In this document: one piece after another, positions 25,773 through 35,571 of the stretch
Layout of the letters: each line of letters starts with the position of its first letter
How positions within the stretch are numbered: the stretch's first letter is position 1
From: Bacteroidota bacterium
GTDB taxonomy: Bacteria; Bacteroidota; Ignavibacteria; Palsa-1295
Assembly (NCBI GenBank): GCA_030706745.1
Contig: JAUZNX010000008.1
Span: 94,328 to 158,327, forward strand
DNA length: 64,000 nt
Direction of reading: 5' to 3'
The notes under the pieces: generated by a model
Databases searched by the model: none
Seen by the model: only the letters and a program-made list of their open reading frames with translations
What the model was told of the DNA's origin: nothing
Translations under genes and position numbers: made by a program

Positions 25773-25958
25773 ACGCAATTTCTGGTCAGAATGCAAGGCC
25801 TGGGACAAATATCCAGCGAATTGCGATGTTTTTCGCAATTATGAATTCGAGCAACAGTTCAATTGGTCCATGCTTGAGCTTCACGAAGGCATTCATCTTG
25901 CATTAGGCGCTGGTGGGCGCTCCGATGAAACGAAGCGGCAATTACCTTAATCTAATTT

Positions 25959-27008
25959 ATGCAACGTAACACTCAATCGTTTTTCCTAATGGGGCTGCTA
26001 GCTGCCTTTATTGTTAGCACTGGCTGCCAGACTTCAACGACTCCGCCGGTCGTGGCGCCATCGTCATATGTGGTATCCGTGTTAACCGCAAACACATCGG
26101 GCTATGGCGCTACAAATCTTGATACCAATATGCAGGACGCCTGGGGGCTCGCTTTCAATGCTGCCAGAGGCTATCCGTGGGTCGCAAATCGGGCGAGTGG
26201 GACAACGACGATCTATGATTCGCTTGGGGTCCCGAAGACAACAGTCTATAAGGTCAATGGCCCCGGCGGGGCGAAAGGTAGCCCAACCGGAATCGTAATC
26301 AATACCGAACCCGGTTCATTTGCAGTTCAGAATGCAGGCACGAATGCCACGTGGATATTTTCGGAGTTGAATGGCGTGCTTGCCGCAATCGCCGCAGGCT
26401 CGAGCGTTGATAGCACTTACGTCGTAGCGGATCGGTCAAGTAGTTCTAGTTTTACGGGACTGGCGCTGGTAACAGGCAATGCAGGACCGATGCTCTATGC
26501 ACCGAACATCAAGAATGGATCGCTTGATCAATTCGATCAGAACTTCAATCGCATTAAGCAAATCAGCGATCCGTATCCTGGATACACGCCTTTCAATGCA
26601 GTGCTGATCGATACTCAGATGTTTGTGACGCATGCAAAGATGAGCGGCGGATTTGTCGGCGTTGGTGCTGGCAATGGAGGATATGTCGATATCTATGATA
26701 TGAACGGCAACTATGAGAAAAATCTGATTTCCAGTGATTCACTTGATGAGCCATGGGGTGTGGCAATAGCCCCGAGCACCTTTGGAAGTAATAGCGGTAA
26801 ACTGCTTGTCGCGAATTTTGGCGACGGTAGGATCAATGTCTACGATCGCTCAACCGGAGCGCGAGTAGGATATCTCAATGATGCCTCGGGGACGCCGATC
26901 GTAATTCCGGGATTGTGGGCTCTGGTAGTATTTAACGGATCGCTTTATTATACTTCCGGACCAAATCTTGGGAAAGATGGGGAATTTGGGAAGATCACCG
27001 CTCGGTAG
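25959..27008 (+). CDS. TIGR03118 family lipoprotein (beta-propeller-like)
   Basis: This 349-residue protein has a signal peptide with lipobox STGC (C23), so it is probably an outer- or inner-membrane lipoprotein. The mature protein begins with YVVSVLTANTSGYGATNLD and AWGLAFN, then repeated beta strands, PWVANRASGT, FTGLALV, EPWGVAIAP and LLVANFGDGRINVYD. This is the layout of the TIGR03118 family. Related sequences form propellers. The role is unknown. Confidence 0.87.
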   Translation: MQRNTQSFFLMGLLAAFIVSTGCQTSTTPPVVAPSSYVVSVLTANTSGYGATNLDTNMQDAWGLAFNAARGYPWVANRASGTTTIYDSLGVPKTTVYKVNGPGGAKGSPTGIVINTEPGSFAVQNAGTNATWIFSELNGVLAAIAAGSSVDSTYVVADRSSSSSFTGLALVTGNAGPMLYAPNIKNGSLDQFDQNFNRIKQISDPYPGYTPFNAVLIDTQMFVTHAKMSGGFVGVGAGNGGYVDIYDMNGNYEKNLISSDSLDEPWGVAIAPSTFGSNSGKLLVANFGDGRINVYDRSTGARVGYLNDASGTPIVIPGLWALVVFNGSLYYTSGPNLGKDGEFGKITAR

Positions 27009-27025
27009 CACTATGCAGGAGAGAG

Positions 27026-27053
27026 AGCGGGTATCCACACTCCGGATACCGCT
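27026..27053. terminator. Possible bidirectional terminator hairpin
   Basis: AGCGG-GTATCC pairs with GGATAC-CGCT between two convergent genes. There is no clear T-run, so it is only a candidate. Confidence 0.45.
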
Positions 27054-27057
27054 CCGG

Positions 27058-27753
27058 CTATCCGTGAGTAATCTGTTCTACTTGTTGGTGCATGAAGTAC
27101 GGACCATTCCAGCCAAAACTCAGGCGGAGAAAGTAGCCTATTTCAGGCGAGTACCAGTAAGTGAATGCATTTTTGTAATCGATACCATCTTCACTACGAA
27201 TCTCGACTGCGCGAAGTTTGATGCAATCGAAGACTTTTCCAGAGACAGAGACAGTATCATTGCCGAGTACTTCCAACTCGCGTCGATGCATCAGCGTCCA
27301 GGGTCTCTGGGAGTTCTTGAAATAGACTTCGCGAACCGGTTTGGTTTTTAGCACCTTACCAGGTTGAAGGCTGAAGGGCAGCCATTCCCAGGAGGGCATG
27401 CTCGAATCGCGTTCCAGATGATGCAGGACATAGAGATCGCCATTCTTCGCAAATGAGATGAATGTCGTATCCGGGTGGAGCGGGCCAAGCAGCACAATAC
27501 AGTTGGATCGACCATGCGCTTTGACACCGGCTGCAACCACGACCTGCTCGTCCGGTACCATTGGTGACATTGCGATACTATCCGGTACCAGCCGATCGCT
27601 GGAATCTTTGACGTAGTAGATATTAAAGAACCTTGTCCCGATGGCGGGAATCTCAAATCGGGGAGTGTTACCGTTTGACCGGGCGATCCCGGCGATGACA
27701 AACAGAAATACTGAAATGGCAAGAACCCGCGCGAGAAGTACAGTTGATCTCAT
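27058..27753 (-). CDS. Secreted protein of unknown function
   Basis: This 231-residue protein has a Sec signal (LLARVLAISVFLFVIAGIARS). The mature part is beta-rich, with DYKNAFTYWYSPEIGYFLRL near its end. That phrase resembles proteins reporting on outer-membrane or DUF3108-like lipocalin folds, but the match is too weak to name. It has no sorting tail. It is convergent with the TIGR03118 gene and lies 71 bases from the large sugar-nucleotide gene. Confidence 0.68.
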   Translation of the reverse strand: MRSTVLLARVLAISVFLFVIAGIARSNGNTPRFEIPAIGTRFFNIYYVKDSSDRLVPDSIAMSPMVPDEQVVVAAGVKAHGRSNCIVLLGPLHPDTTFISFAKNGDLYVLHHLERDSSMPSWEWLPFSLQPGKVLKTKPVREVYFKNSQRPWTLMHRRELEVLGNDTVSVSGKVFDCIKLRAVEIRSEDGIDYKNAFTYWYSPEIGYFLRLSFGWNGPYFMHQQVEQITHG

Positions 27754-27824
27754 ACGAGTCTGCTAAGTACAATTGTGCTACTTCGCGTTCCAGGCTCAAC
27801 GGAAGAGGGCGTTCTTGTAGAGAC

Positions 27825-30344
27825 TCACTCTCCCGATCCGCGCCACTGTTCAACAAGTCCAGCATATTTCCGAGCAAGGTCCTTCGCCGCATGCTCAGTC
27901 CTGGCATCTGCCAAAACGGAGCAATATGGCCGTTCCTTGTCTGGAAGCACGAGTACCCAGGAGTCGCCAAAATCGGGATAGAACTTGATACCGTCAATAA
28001 GCACCTTTTTCATGGAGTGTGCATGATCCATTGTGTGGCGCATGACCTTGCCGAACTCGTCCGGTTTGCAAAAAACTTCTGAGCGAGCCTGAGCATGATG
28101 CGGCATGTCGCGAGCGACATCACCAAGGTTTCTATCGAGCACCGCAAGCATTTCGAGCGTTTTAGCGACGGTAAACATCCCATCGACCGCGAAAAAATAA
28201 TCGGTAAAGATTGCCCCGCCTAAAGTGCCTCCGACGAATGCTACGCCATCTTCGCTGGCAGCACGCATCATGTCCGCATGGGTATTTTTCGTATAGATCA
28301 GTTCGGCGCCATAATTTTGGGCGAGCTCTTCTACTTCGCTAGTCGCGGAAATTGGCACGGCGATTTTCTGAACGGTACGACCACGCTTTGCTTCGCTCTC
28401 GAAAAGCAGTTTTGTCAGGAGTGTGAGCAAAGCATTGTTTGTATACATCTGTCCATCCTCGTCCACAACCGCAACTCGTTCGCCGCCGGCATCCAGCACG
28501 AACCCAATCTGATAGCCCAAGGACTTAACGACGTTGGCCAAATGCCGCATGGAGCGTTCAAATTCCTCGCGGCCTCGCGTCAATCGGGTCGGCTCCAAAT
28601 ATGCATTGATGGATACCACTTCACTTCCCAACATGCCCAGAATATTTGGAAATATCGTTGAGGCGATGCCATTGGCATAGTCAATGGCTAGCTTGAAGTG
28701 CGAGCGGGATATGAGATCGACATCGAGCGCGTTCGTAAACCGCTTCGTGTAGATTTCGCCGGTATGCGCTGGAAATTCAATGTTGCCGACTTTGTCGAAG
28801 GGCGCCCGCGGAAAATCCTCTCCAAAGAAATACCGCTCAATTGATTTGCCTTTATTCGACGGCAGATCGTATCCACCGGAATCGAAGAAAATCATGTCGG
28901 AACGTCGGCGATCGATTGGATTCTTGCGAACGTGGATGCCAGCGGAGTGACGGGCATCGCGAAGATGATGTCGTGTAAGCGGGATTGGAGTCTGTTGCAT
29001 ATCGACTACGATTGCGCCCGCACTCATCACACCACTTGTCAGTGCGCGTGAAAGAACTCGCGAGCCGGGATCGGAGTCACGGCTGATTACAATTCGCTGA
29101 CCGAGACCAGCCAGCGCCCCGACTGAAGCGCCGATCTTCGCAGCAAGTTCGGGAATCAGCTCGATATTTGAAAGACCACTAATGCGTGAGTTTGTAAATA
29201 GCTCTCGATTCCAAGCGTCCTCCCAAACGAGACTTGTCGAAAGTTTGGAACCGGCCTCAACCCGTTTGCCGGGCCAAAGTTTGACATTCGGCAACACCTC
29301 CGCATTCTCCCCGATTTGAGTGCCTTCGCCAATGAAGACATTCTCTTGTATAATGGCGAGTGCGCCCACCACAACGTTGCTACATGCGACAGAGTGACTT
29401 ACGTGTGCCTTCCGTCCGATGCGAACACCATCCCATAAGACGGAATTCTCGATTGTCGCACCAGATTCGACATGGCAATTGGCACCAATGATCGCATTCG
29501 TAAGCCGCGCACCAGGCTCGATTCTGGCGCCATGAGCGATCAGATTCGATCCACGAAATGTCGCGCCTTCGGTAACTGATTCTGGTTCGGCCATGAGGCC
29601 GTTTTGCGATTCGACGGGCAGAGTAATCCTGACCAGTCCGGCCAACGCATCCATGTGGGCCTCATGGTATTCGCTGAGATTGCCGACATCTCGCCAATAG
29701 CCGTTTGCAATATAGCCGGCCAGCGCGCCCTTCTTCGGCAAGAGAGCAGGGAAAAGCTCTTTGCTAAAATCGAACTCCCGCTTATATGGAATCTCGGCGA
29801 ATGCTTCGCGCTCGAGGATGTAAATTCCGGTATTGATCGTATCTGAAAAGACCTCGCCAAGCGAAGGCTTTTCCAGAAATCGAACAATATCCTGATCGGG
29901 GTTCGTCATCACAATCCCATACTGGAGGGGATTCTTAACATGGGTCAGTACAATGGTCGCTAATGCATGTTTATTTTCGTGGAATGCGATTGCAGCCGTG
30001 AGATCGAAGTCGGTTAGGACGTCTCCTGAGATCACGAGAATTCGATCGGTGATTCCAAGTTGTTCCGTTGCATTACGAACAGAGCCCGCCGTGCCAAAAT
30101 CTGCCTCGGCGCGAATGTAGTTCATTGTGACGCCGAACTTCGAGCCATCTCCAAAGTAGGAAGTGATGGCGTCCGGATGATAATAGAGGAGCGAGGTCTG
30201 GTCTGTCATGCCGTGTTTGGCGAGAAGCCGGACGATATGCTCCATCATTGGCCGGTTCATCATCGGGACCATGGGCTTCGGTAAGTTCATCGTCAGAGGT
30301 CGGAGCCGGGTTCCAAATCCGCCCGCCATAATTATCGCTTTCAC
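27825..30344 (-). CDS. Fused mannose-1-phosphate guanylyltransferase / phosphomannomutase-like protein
   Basis: This 839-residue protein has three parts. Residues 1-235 form a nucleotidyltransferase (IIMAGGFGTRLRPLTMNLPKP). Residues about 250-370 form a left-handed beta-helix of hexapeptide repeats (ESGATIENSVLWDGVRIGRK). The rest resembles the alpha-phosphohexomutase superfamily (RDSDPGSRVLSRALTSGVMSAG). It probably makes GDP-mannose or another NDP-hexose for glycans. The usual TASHNP phosphoserine loop reads SAGIHVRKNP, lacking the serine, as in other fused proteins of this class, so mutase activity is doubtful. An ATG with a good fit starts the frame. Confidence 0.92.
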   Translation of the reverse strand: MKAIIMAGGFGTRLRPLTMNLPKPMVPMMNRPMMEHIVRLLAKHGMTDQTSLLYYHPDAITSYFGDGSKFGVTMNYIRAEADFGTAGSVRNATEQLGITDRILVISGDVLTDFDLTAAIAFHENKHALATIVLTHVKNPLQYGIVMTNPDQDIVRFLEKPSLGEVFSDTINTGIYILEREAFAEIPYKREFDFSKELFPALLPKKGALAGYIANGYWRDVGNLSEYHEAHMDALAGLVRITLPVESQNGLMAEPESVTEGATFRGSNLIAHGARIEPGARLTNAIIGANCHVESGATIENSVLWDGVRIGRKAHVSHSVACSNVVVGALAIIQENVFIGEGTQIGENAEVLPNVKLWPGKRVEAGSKLSTSLVWEDAWNRELFTNSRISGLSNIELIPELAAKIGASVGALAGLGQRIVISRDSDPGSRVLSRALTSGVMSAGAIVVDMQQTPIPLTRHHLRDARHSAGIHVRKNPIDRRRSDMIFFDSGGYDLPSNKGKSIERYFFGEDFPRAPFDKVGNIEFPAHTGEIYTKRFTNALDVDLISRSHFKLAIDYANGIASTIFPNILGMLGSEVVSINAYLEPTRLTRGREEFERSMRHLANVVKSLGYQIGFVLDAGGERVAVVDEDGQMYTNNALLTLLTKLLFESEAKRGRTVQKIAVPISATSEVEELAQNYGAELIYTKNTHADMMRAASEDGVAFVGGTLGGAIFTDYFFAVDGMFTVAKTLEMLAVLDRNLGDVARDMPHHAQARSEVFCKPDEFGKVMRHTMDHAHSMKKVLIDGIKFYPDFGDSWVLVLPDKERPYCSVLADARTEHAAKDLARKYAGLVEQWRGSGE

Positions 30345-30737
30345 TTCGTATCTTTCCCTATTGTTTATTCGCTAATCCCCAGAACAAAAATAGGGCGAAA
30401 GAAAGCTGTCGCTGCAATATTCTCCGAATTCCAGGAATGAGTAGCTCAAATAGCTTGCTCAAAGAATAGCAAAATTCATTATTTAACTCTTGCATTTCGG
30501 ATTGGAAATGATTAACTTTGCCAGTATAGTTTTCAGCGGATGACCGCGTACATTCGGTCGAGCCGCAGTTTTTTAGTTTTGCCCGGTGCCTTCAGCCCCA
30601 CCCTGAGGATCTCTGAGCATGTTTGCATGACGTGGCCTCTTGGGCTTGGTCATGTAGTGTTAGTTGATGTTTAGTAATTGCCACGGTTTCATGGAGCGCT
30701 CTGATTGCGCACTATGCCGCCACAGCTCAATTCACAA
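30345..30737. other. Divergent intergenic region and long leader
   Basis: The 393 bases between the sugar-nucleotide gene and the fibre-like gene contain a promoter at 30502-30530 and then a leader of about 210 bases. I see no hairpin large enough to name as a riboswitch, and no other gene. Confidence 0.45.
30502..30530 (+). promoter_or_regulatory. Candidate sigma-70 promoter
   Basis: TTGGAA (30502-30507), 17 bases and TATAGT (30525-30530) give a reasonable promoter for the fibre-like gene. The downstream GGCACC motif is absent. Confidence 0.5.
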
Positions 30738-32891
30738 ATGAAGAAGATCAACGTTTGTCTCTGTGCGATTTCCATCGCATTGGTTGTATTGCAGCCCGTT
30801 TCGAGTCGGTCTCAGTCAAGTGCCGCAGCAGTGAATGCCGATATTCCGCATGCTATAAGTTATCAGGGCATGCTGCTCGCATCGGACGGGACTGCCCTCA
30901 ATGGGCTCCAGAGGATCACGGTCCGGCTGTATGCCGATGCAATCGGCAAGCAGCTTGTGTGGGAGGATGAATTTCTTTCGACTGTCGACCATGGAGTTTT
31001 CGACTTATCGCTTGGCTCGAACAAGCCCTTGCCGGAATCCGCCAGGTTAGGCGTTCCGCTCTGGCTTGCGATCAAAGTGGGGGAATCCGATGAACTGCGG
31101 CCGATGACGCAGCTTTCCACATCCCCATATGCATTGAATGTTGCCAACGGCTCGATCACCGCCGCGAAGATGGGGACGGATTACGTTGGATCGATCTCGG
31201 TCAATGGCCAGCACGTCAGCAGCCGCGGCTCTGATGTGAATTTTGTTGCCGGTGATGGCTTGACATTGGCGTTCGATCCGACCAGCAACGCCGTTCTTAT
31301 GCGTAGCGCCACGCCTGTAAGTTCGAAAGGAGCTGCATCTCAGAATCAGAATCAGGATCTCGATATGAACGGTCACAATATTCTGAATGCCCCGACCTAC
31401 ATGGCGGGCATCGCCAGCACCACTTCTGGTGCAATTCGAATGTACAATAGTGCAAGTAGCAACTATGCCACGATCGTTTCAGCATCACAGGGAGGCAATC
31501 GGACGTACACAATTCCGGATGCTGGTGCGAATGCCACTTTTGTAATGCAGACGGGTAGTCAGACCATCAGTGGGCTAAAGACATTTTCCGTTGGGGCGAC
31601 GATGGGCGGCGATGTTAACATGTCGAGCAATCACATCACCAGCCTTGCGGCCCCGTCGGCCACCTCGGATGCTGCGACGAAAGGATATGCTGATAGTCTA
31701 AGCTCAAATGCCTTGAGCGCCATCGCATCCGAAGCCAATACTCGTTCGTCGGCAGATAGTGTATTAACCGCGCATTTATCGTCCGAAGTAACAAATCGTC
31801 AAGCGGCCATTACTTCCGAATCATCGTCTCGCTCGGCTGCCGATTCAACTTTGAGTATGGCTCTTGGAGCTGAAGTCACGCGTGCGGAAGGAGTGGAGAG
31901 TACGCAAGCAACGGATCTCAATAGTGAAATCACAGCGCGCCAATCAGCAGTGACGGCTGAAGCATCGGCTCGTATTGCTGCCGATAATACGCTTGGGACA
32001 AATCTAAACAATGAAGTTATAAATCGGCAGACCGCTATCTCAGGAGAGGCAAGCACCCGTGCGAGTGCCGTCAGCCTGCTGACAACAAGTCTTCAAAGCG
32101 AAACTTCGCGGGCGACCACGGAAGAAAACAGCCTGCAGACTCAAATAAATGGCCTTACCATGCCGCAAGATCTATCGACCACGGCATCGCCAACGTTTGC
32201 GGGTTTGACGCTGTCAGGCTCTCCATTTGTTAATTATGGTGACCTCTATCAGGCATCCCCATCATTTTTCTATGGTGATCTATCGCTCTACGCGAATGCC
32301 TCAATCGGAGGCACGCTTGATATGAATTTCCAGAGTATCATTGATGTTGCGGACCCCTTCTTCGCGCAAGATGCTGCGAATAAGAACTACGTGGATGTTC
32401 TCATTGGGCAGGTCAATAGCTCAATTAGTACCATTAACACCTCACTGACGAATATCGGAAGTACATTGTCAAGCGTAGACAGTATAACTGCTAACTTTAG
32501 CGGATTCGCCAGTGGCACCTATTCTGGTCACAAAGTCAACGTAACAGGTTCAACCACCAACGTCGTCGATATCATTGGATACAATGCGTTTGTTTCCGGC
32601 TCTGACGATCAGAACATTGGGATCAAAGCGACCGGGCAGGGATCGGGTAGCGGAAATTCCATTGGCGGGGATTTTACCGGTCACAATACTGCTGGCACCG
32701 GCTACGCGATTGGCGGTCGATTTGCGGCAACTGGAGCAGCCAATAACATCGCCGTTCAGGCGACGAGCGGCTCGATCCAGGTCCAGACAGCGGGAGAGGG
32801 GATCATCCTTAAATCGCCGAATGGGACTTGTTACAAGCTGACTGTGAATAATGATGGGTCGCTTTCAACTTCAGCAATTACCTGCCCCTGA
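30738..32891 (+). CDS. Secreted fibre-like protein with tandem coiled-coil repeats
   Basis: I start at ATG 30738 because MKKINVCLCAISIALVVLQPVSS is a clear signal peptide; an ATG at 30714 and a TTG at 30705 are alternatives. The 717-residue product has a beta-rich head (about 50-140, ISYQGMLLASDGTALNG type) and then stalk motifs seen in phage tail fibres and adhesins (DVNMSSNHITSLAAPSATSD). Residues about 340-480 hold repeats of about 24 residues on the pattern SxVTxRQxAIxxExxSRxAADxxL. A glycine-rich end (GQGSGSGNSIGGDFTG) follows. It has no T9SS tail. It probably forms an extended trimeric surface fibre. Confidence 0.82.
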   Translation: MKKINVCLCAISIALVVLQPVSSRSQSSAAAVNADIPHAISYQGMLLASDGTALNGLQRITVRLYADAIGKQLVWEDEFLSTVDHGVFDLSLGSNKPLPESARLGVPLWLAIKVGESDELRPMTQLSTSPYALNVANGSITAAKMGTDYVGSISVNGQHVSSRGSDVNFVAGDGLTLAFDPTSNAVLMRSATPVSSKGAASQNQNQDLDMNGHNILNAPTYMAGIASTTSGAIRMYNSASSNYATIVSASQGGNRTYTIPDAGANATFVMQTGSQTISGLKTFSVGATMGGDVNMSSNHITSLAAPSATSDAATKGYADSLSSNALSAIASEANTRSSADSVLTAHLSSEVTNRQAAITSESSSRSAADSTLSMALGAEVTRAEGVESTQATDLNSEITARQSAVTAEASARIAADNTLGTNLNNEVINRQTAISGEASTRASAVSLLTTSLQSETSRATTEENSLQTQINGLTMPQDLSTTASPTFAGLTLSGSPFVNYGDLYQASPSFFYGDLSLYANASIGGTLDMNFQSIIDVADPFFAQDAANKNYVDVLIGQVNSSISTINTSLTNIGSTLSSVDSITANFSGFASGTYSGHKVNVTGSTTNVVDIIGYNAFVSGSDDQNIGIKATGQGSGSGNSIGGDFTGHNTAGTGYAIGGRFAATGAANNIAVQATSGSIQVQTAGEGIILKSPNGTCYKLTVNNDGSLSTSAITCP

Positions 32892-32924
32892 TCGATAAGT
32901 CCGATCGAAAATTAAGAAAATGAT

Positions 32925-32970
32925 CTGCCCGGTTGCAGGATGATTGACCATCCTACAACCGGGCAGTTTC
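32925..32970. terminator. Strong bidirectional terminator
   Basis: CTGCCCGGTTG-AGGATG pairs with CATCCT-CAACCGGGCAG, with TTTC on the plus side. It separates the convergent fibre-like and RlpA genes. Confidence 0.88.
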
Positions 32971-32983
32971 GAATCTAAACGAG

Positions 32984-33796
32984 TTAGGCGAACACTGTCG
33001 CAGCAACTGATACTGGTGGTACCACTCTCACGGCGTCCATCAAACTCGTGACGGAGTCTCGAAGAGTATTTCTGTTGCGCTCCAAGGTGCGATAGTCGGT
33101 CGAGACCATCGTAAATGAGGTAGGAGTGATCTGAAACGCTGGATTGGATATGTTGGTCGCATCGGCTGCATTCGACGCCAATGCAATTGCCTTCGCGGCT
33201 TCCTCCGCGCTCTGATAGCCTTGCCCGATCACCTTCATGGAGATATGCGTCGTACCGGACGAGGCATAGCCGAGCTTTTGTGCCGCCGCATAGGAGAGGT
33301 CCATGATGCGGTTCGCAACATACGGCCCACGATCAGTCACCTGAACAATCGCCGACTTGCCATTCTGCTCGTTGGTAACCTGGACCCACGTTCCGAGTGG
33401 AAGTGAGCGGTGTGCAGCCGTCATCGCATACATATTGTAGGTTGTACCCATGGCAGTCTTATGGCCATGGAACATTCCTCCGTACCAGGAAGCAAGTCCC
33501 TGTGTCGCCGAATTCATAGCATAAATAAGTGTGGGGTTGGTTGCCTTGATCATATTGAAAACGTTCAGTAATCGAAACTTGCCCGCGCTTCGGGCATGGC
33601 GCAGTCGATCAGTAATTCGCTGGGCTATGCTCTTTGCTGTACTTGGACTGTAGCTCGATGCAATCGTAAGAAAGCTAGTGGTTACGAATAACGCAATCGC
33701 CGAGATCCTCCGTAGACTCCACCTCGATCGCCCTGACGTAGCAGCGATCGGTCTGGAGAATGCAATTGGCTTTGTAATAGAAAGTGTATTAGTCAT
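32984..33796 (-). CDS. rlpA: RlpA-like protein (DPBB domain)
   Basis: This 270-residue protein has an N-terminal membrane segment, then a double-psi beta-barrel domain (about residues 90-180): GLASWYGGMFHGHKTAMGTT, then AAHRSLPLGTWVQVTN, VTDRGPYVANRIMDLS. The catalytic-like Asp-Arg pair DRGP is retained, as in lytic transglycosylase RlpA proteins that cut naked glycan strands at the septum. The residues after the domain show no SPOR domain. The envelope role is inferred from the family. Confidence 0.88.
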   Translation of the reverse strand: MTNTLSITKPIAFSRPIAATSGRSRWSLRRISAIALFVTTSFLTIASSYSPSTAKSIAQRITDRLRHARSAGKFRLLNVFNMIKATNPTLIYAMNSATQGLASWYGGMFHGHKTAMGTTYNMYAMTAAHRSLPLGTWVQVTNEQNGKSAIVQVTDRGPYVANRIMDLSYAAAQKLGYASSGTTHISMKVIGQGYQSAEEAAKAIALASNAADATNISNPAFQITPTSFTMVSTDYRTLERNRNTLRDSVTSLMDAVRVVPPVSVAATVFA

Positions 33797-34028
33797 GCAC
33801 TGTACTACGTAGGAAAGCTACGCCAAGGTGCATGAAATAAGATTAGTGGAAGTCCCTTTCTAACAGGGCATGATGTGTGAGTGAAGATTCATCTTACTCA
33901 TCCATTTTGGGATGGGAATTGCTGTAACACTTTGAGCAAAGTCGAGTTAATCTATAGGAGGGACGCAATCGCATTGAGAGCGTTCCTATTAGATAGGTAT
34001 TGAAATGGGACAGAGGAATAATTTGCCG

Positions 34029-34271
34029 ATGAAGTGGATGCCGCGATTTCGGCTTTCACTCATTCTCTCACTAATGACTGCATTTGTGGTGATTATGACG
34101 CCGCTATCAAGCTGCGCTCCGGGTCCTGCGGAGGCGCCCACAATCCACTCTGCATCCGTGCCGGACGATGGATTCAAAGCTCCTCAGTCTGGCTCGAGGA
34201 AACTTGCCAAGCCGACGCAGCCAAAAAACAAAATAGTCTCATACCGCAAGCATGAACCGGTTGGCGTTTGA
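34029..34271 (+). CDS. Small putative lipoprotein
   Basis: The product (80 residues from ATG 34029) has a signal peptide with a lipobox-like LSSC at about residue 29. The mature part is a short basic peptide ending SRKLAKPTQPKNKIVSYRKHEPVGV. An upstream ATG at 34005 gives an 88-residue version. A GAGG box lies 12 bases before 34029. It is not a family I know, and it lies 54 bases before msrA in the same orientation. Confidence 0.6.
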   Translation: MKWMPRFRLSLILSLMTAFVVIMTPLSSCAPGPAEAPTIHSASVPDDGFKAPQSGSRKLAKPTQPKNKIVSYRKHEPVGV

Positions 34272-34325
34272 TTTCCTTTCGAAACCAATTGAAGATGCTC
34301 GCGTAGCTCGTTTCAAGGAATCGGA

Positions 34326-34982
34326 ATGAATAAACGTCTAAAGAATGGGTTGGGTGTTTTGGGCCTTATTGTATTCGTATTCGCGCTAATGTTTTTCCGT
34401 ATGTGTCGACCTGTTGCACGCGGGACTGAATTGCAGCCTCAATTTGACTCAACGCTGGAACACGCAACATTCGCGATGGGATGCTTTTGGCATTCGGAAG
34501 AGATATTTCTTGAGATCAAAGGCGTAAAGAATGCCATGCCCGGCTATTGCGGTGGAACCGAACCCAACCCCACCTATGAGCTTGTTGGCAGTGGTTCGAC
34601 CCGCTATGCCGAGTCGGTAGATGTGGCATTCGATCCGAAGGCGATCAGTTACGCCAAATTACTCGAAGTGTTCTTTCGCGAGCACGACCCAACCACGCTC
34701 GATCGCCAAGGGCCAGACGATGGTCCTCAATATCGCTCCGCTATCTTCTATCATACCGCGCAGCAAAAGAGGGAGGCTGATGTCTACATCGCCAAACTCC
34801 AAGTGGAACATAAATATACATCTCCGATAGTAACCGAGGTGGCGCCTTTCGATCAATTCTATCGCGCAGAGGATTATCACATTCGCTATTTTCGTAATCA
34901 TCCTGGTGAGCCATACATTGAGAGTGTGACGAGGCGGGAAGTCGAGCAATTTCGGCGGGATTTCCCAGAGTTACGGAAATAG
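34326..34982 (+). CDS. msrA: Peptide methionine sulfoxide reductase MsrA
   Basis: The 218-residue product has a membrane anchor at residues 9-26, then the MsrA signature AMGCFWHSEEIF with catalytic C53. GYCGGTEPNPTYELVGSG and EVFFREHDPTTLDRQGPDDGPQYRS follow, both characteristic. It reduces methionine-S-sulfoxide residues in damaged proteins, here most likely facing the periplasm. GCFWH replaces the usual GCFWGVE, which is seen in some homologs. No MsrB domain is fused. AAGGAATCGG precedes the ATG as ribosome site. Confidence 0.95.
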   Translation: MNKRLKNGLGVLGLIVFVFALMFFRMCRPVARGTELQPQFDSTLEHATFAMGCFWHSEEIFLEIKGVKNAMPGYCGGTEPNPTYELVGSGSTRYAESVDVAFDPKAISYAKLLEVFFREHDPTTLDRQGPDDGPQYRSAIFYHTAQQKREADVYIAKLQVEHKYTSPIVTEVAPFDQFYRAEDYHIRYFRNHPGEPYIESVTRREVEQFRRDFPELRK

Positions 34983-34992
34983 TCACAGGTCA

Positions 34993-35562
34993 CTAGAATA
35001 GTTCGTCATGTCGGAAGCAATCCACCAAATGATCGTTGACCATGCCGACCGCCTGCATGAAGGCATAGACGATGGTTGGGCCCGCAAACTTGAAGCCTTC
35101 GCCGCGAAGCGCTTTGCTCATCGCTTCGGATTCAGCGGTGGCGGCTGGAACCTGAGTGCCTGTCTTCCAGCGATTATGTTTGGTCTTGCCACCCACGAAC
35201 TTCCATAGGAATTCATCGAAATTCACATCACGATCTTTTAGCTTCAGATATGCTTTAGCATTAGCGATAGCAGCTTCGATCTTCTGGCGATTGCGAACGA
35301 TCGAATCGTCTTTCATAAGTCGCTCGATGTCGCGATTACCATACCGGGCAATCCTTTCGGCATTGAATCCTTGAAATGCCCTGAGGTAACTTTCACGCTT
35401 GCGTAGGATTGTGATCCAACTCAGCCCGGCTTGTGCACCGTCGAGTATTAGTTTCCCGAGAAGTTGTTCCTCGTCATGCACCGGCACGCCCCATTCCTCG
35501 TCGTGGTATGCGACCATGAGAGGATCTTTGAGGCTCCAGCCGCAGCGGATTATCCCAGGCAT
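34993..35562 (-). CDS. tag: DNA-3-methyladenine glycosylase I
   Basis: This 189-residue protein matches Tag. The start RCGWSLKDPLMVAYHDEEWGVP holds the zinc-binding Cys and His, and HLVDCFRH at the C-terminus supplies the second pair. The middle holds LILDGAQAGLSWITILRKRE and AYLKLKD. It excises 3-methyladenine from alkylated DNA. It is convergent with msrA (10-base gap) and lies 9 bases after the porin gene stop. This is a confident family call. Confidence 0.96.
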   Translation of the reverse strand: MPGIIRCGWSLKDPLMVAYHDEEWGVPVHDEEQLLGKLILDGAQAGLSWITILRKRESYLRAFQGFNAERIARYGNRDIERLMKDDSIVRNRQKIEAAIANAKAYLKLKDRDVNFDEFLWKFVGGKTKHNRWKTGTQVPAATAESEAMSKALRGEGFKFAGPTIVYAFMQAVGMVNDHLVDCFRHDELF

Positions 35563-35571
35563 ACTGCTCGA

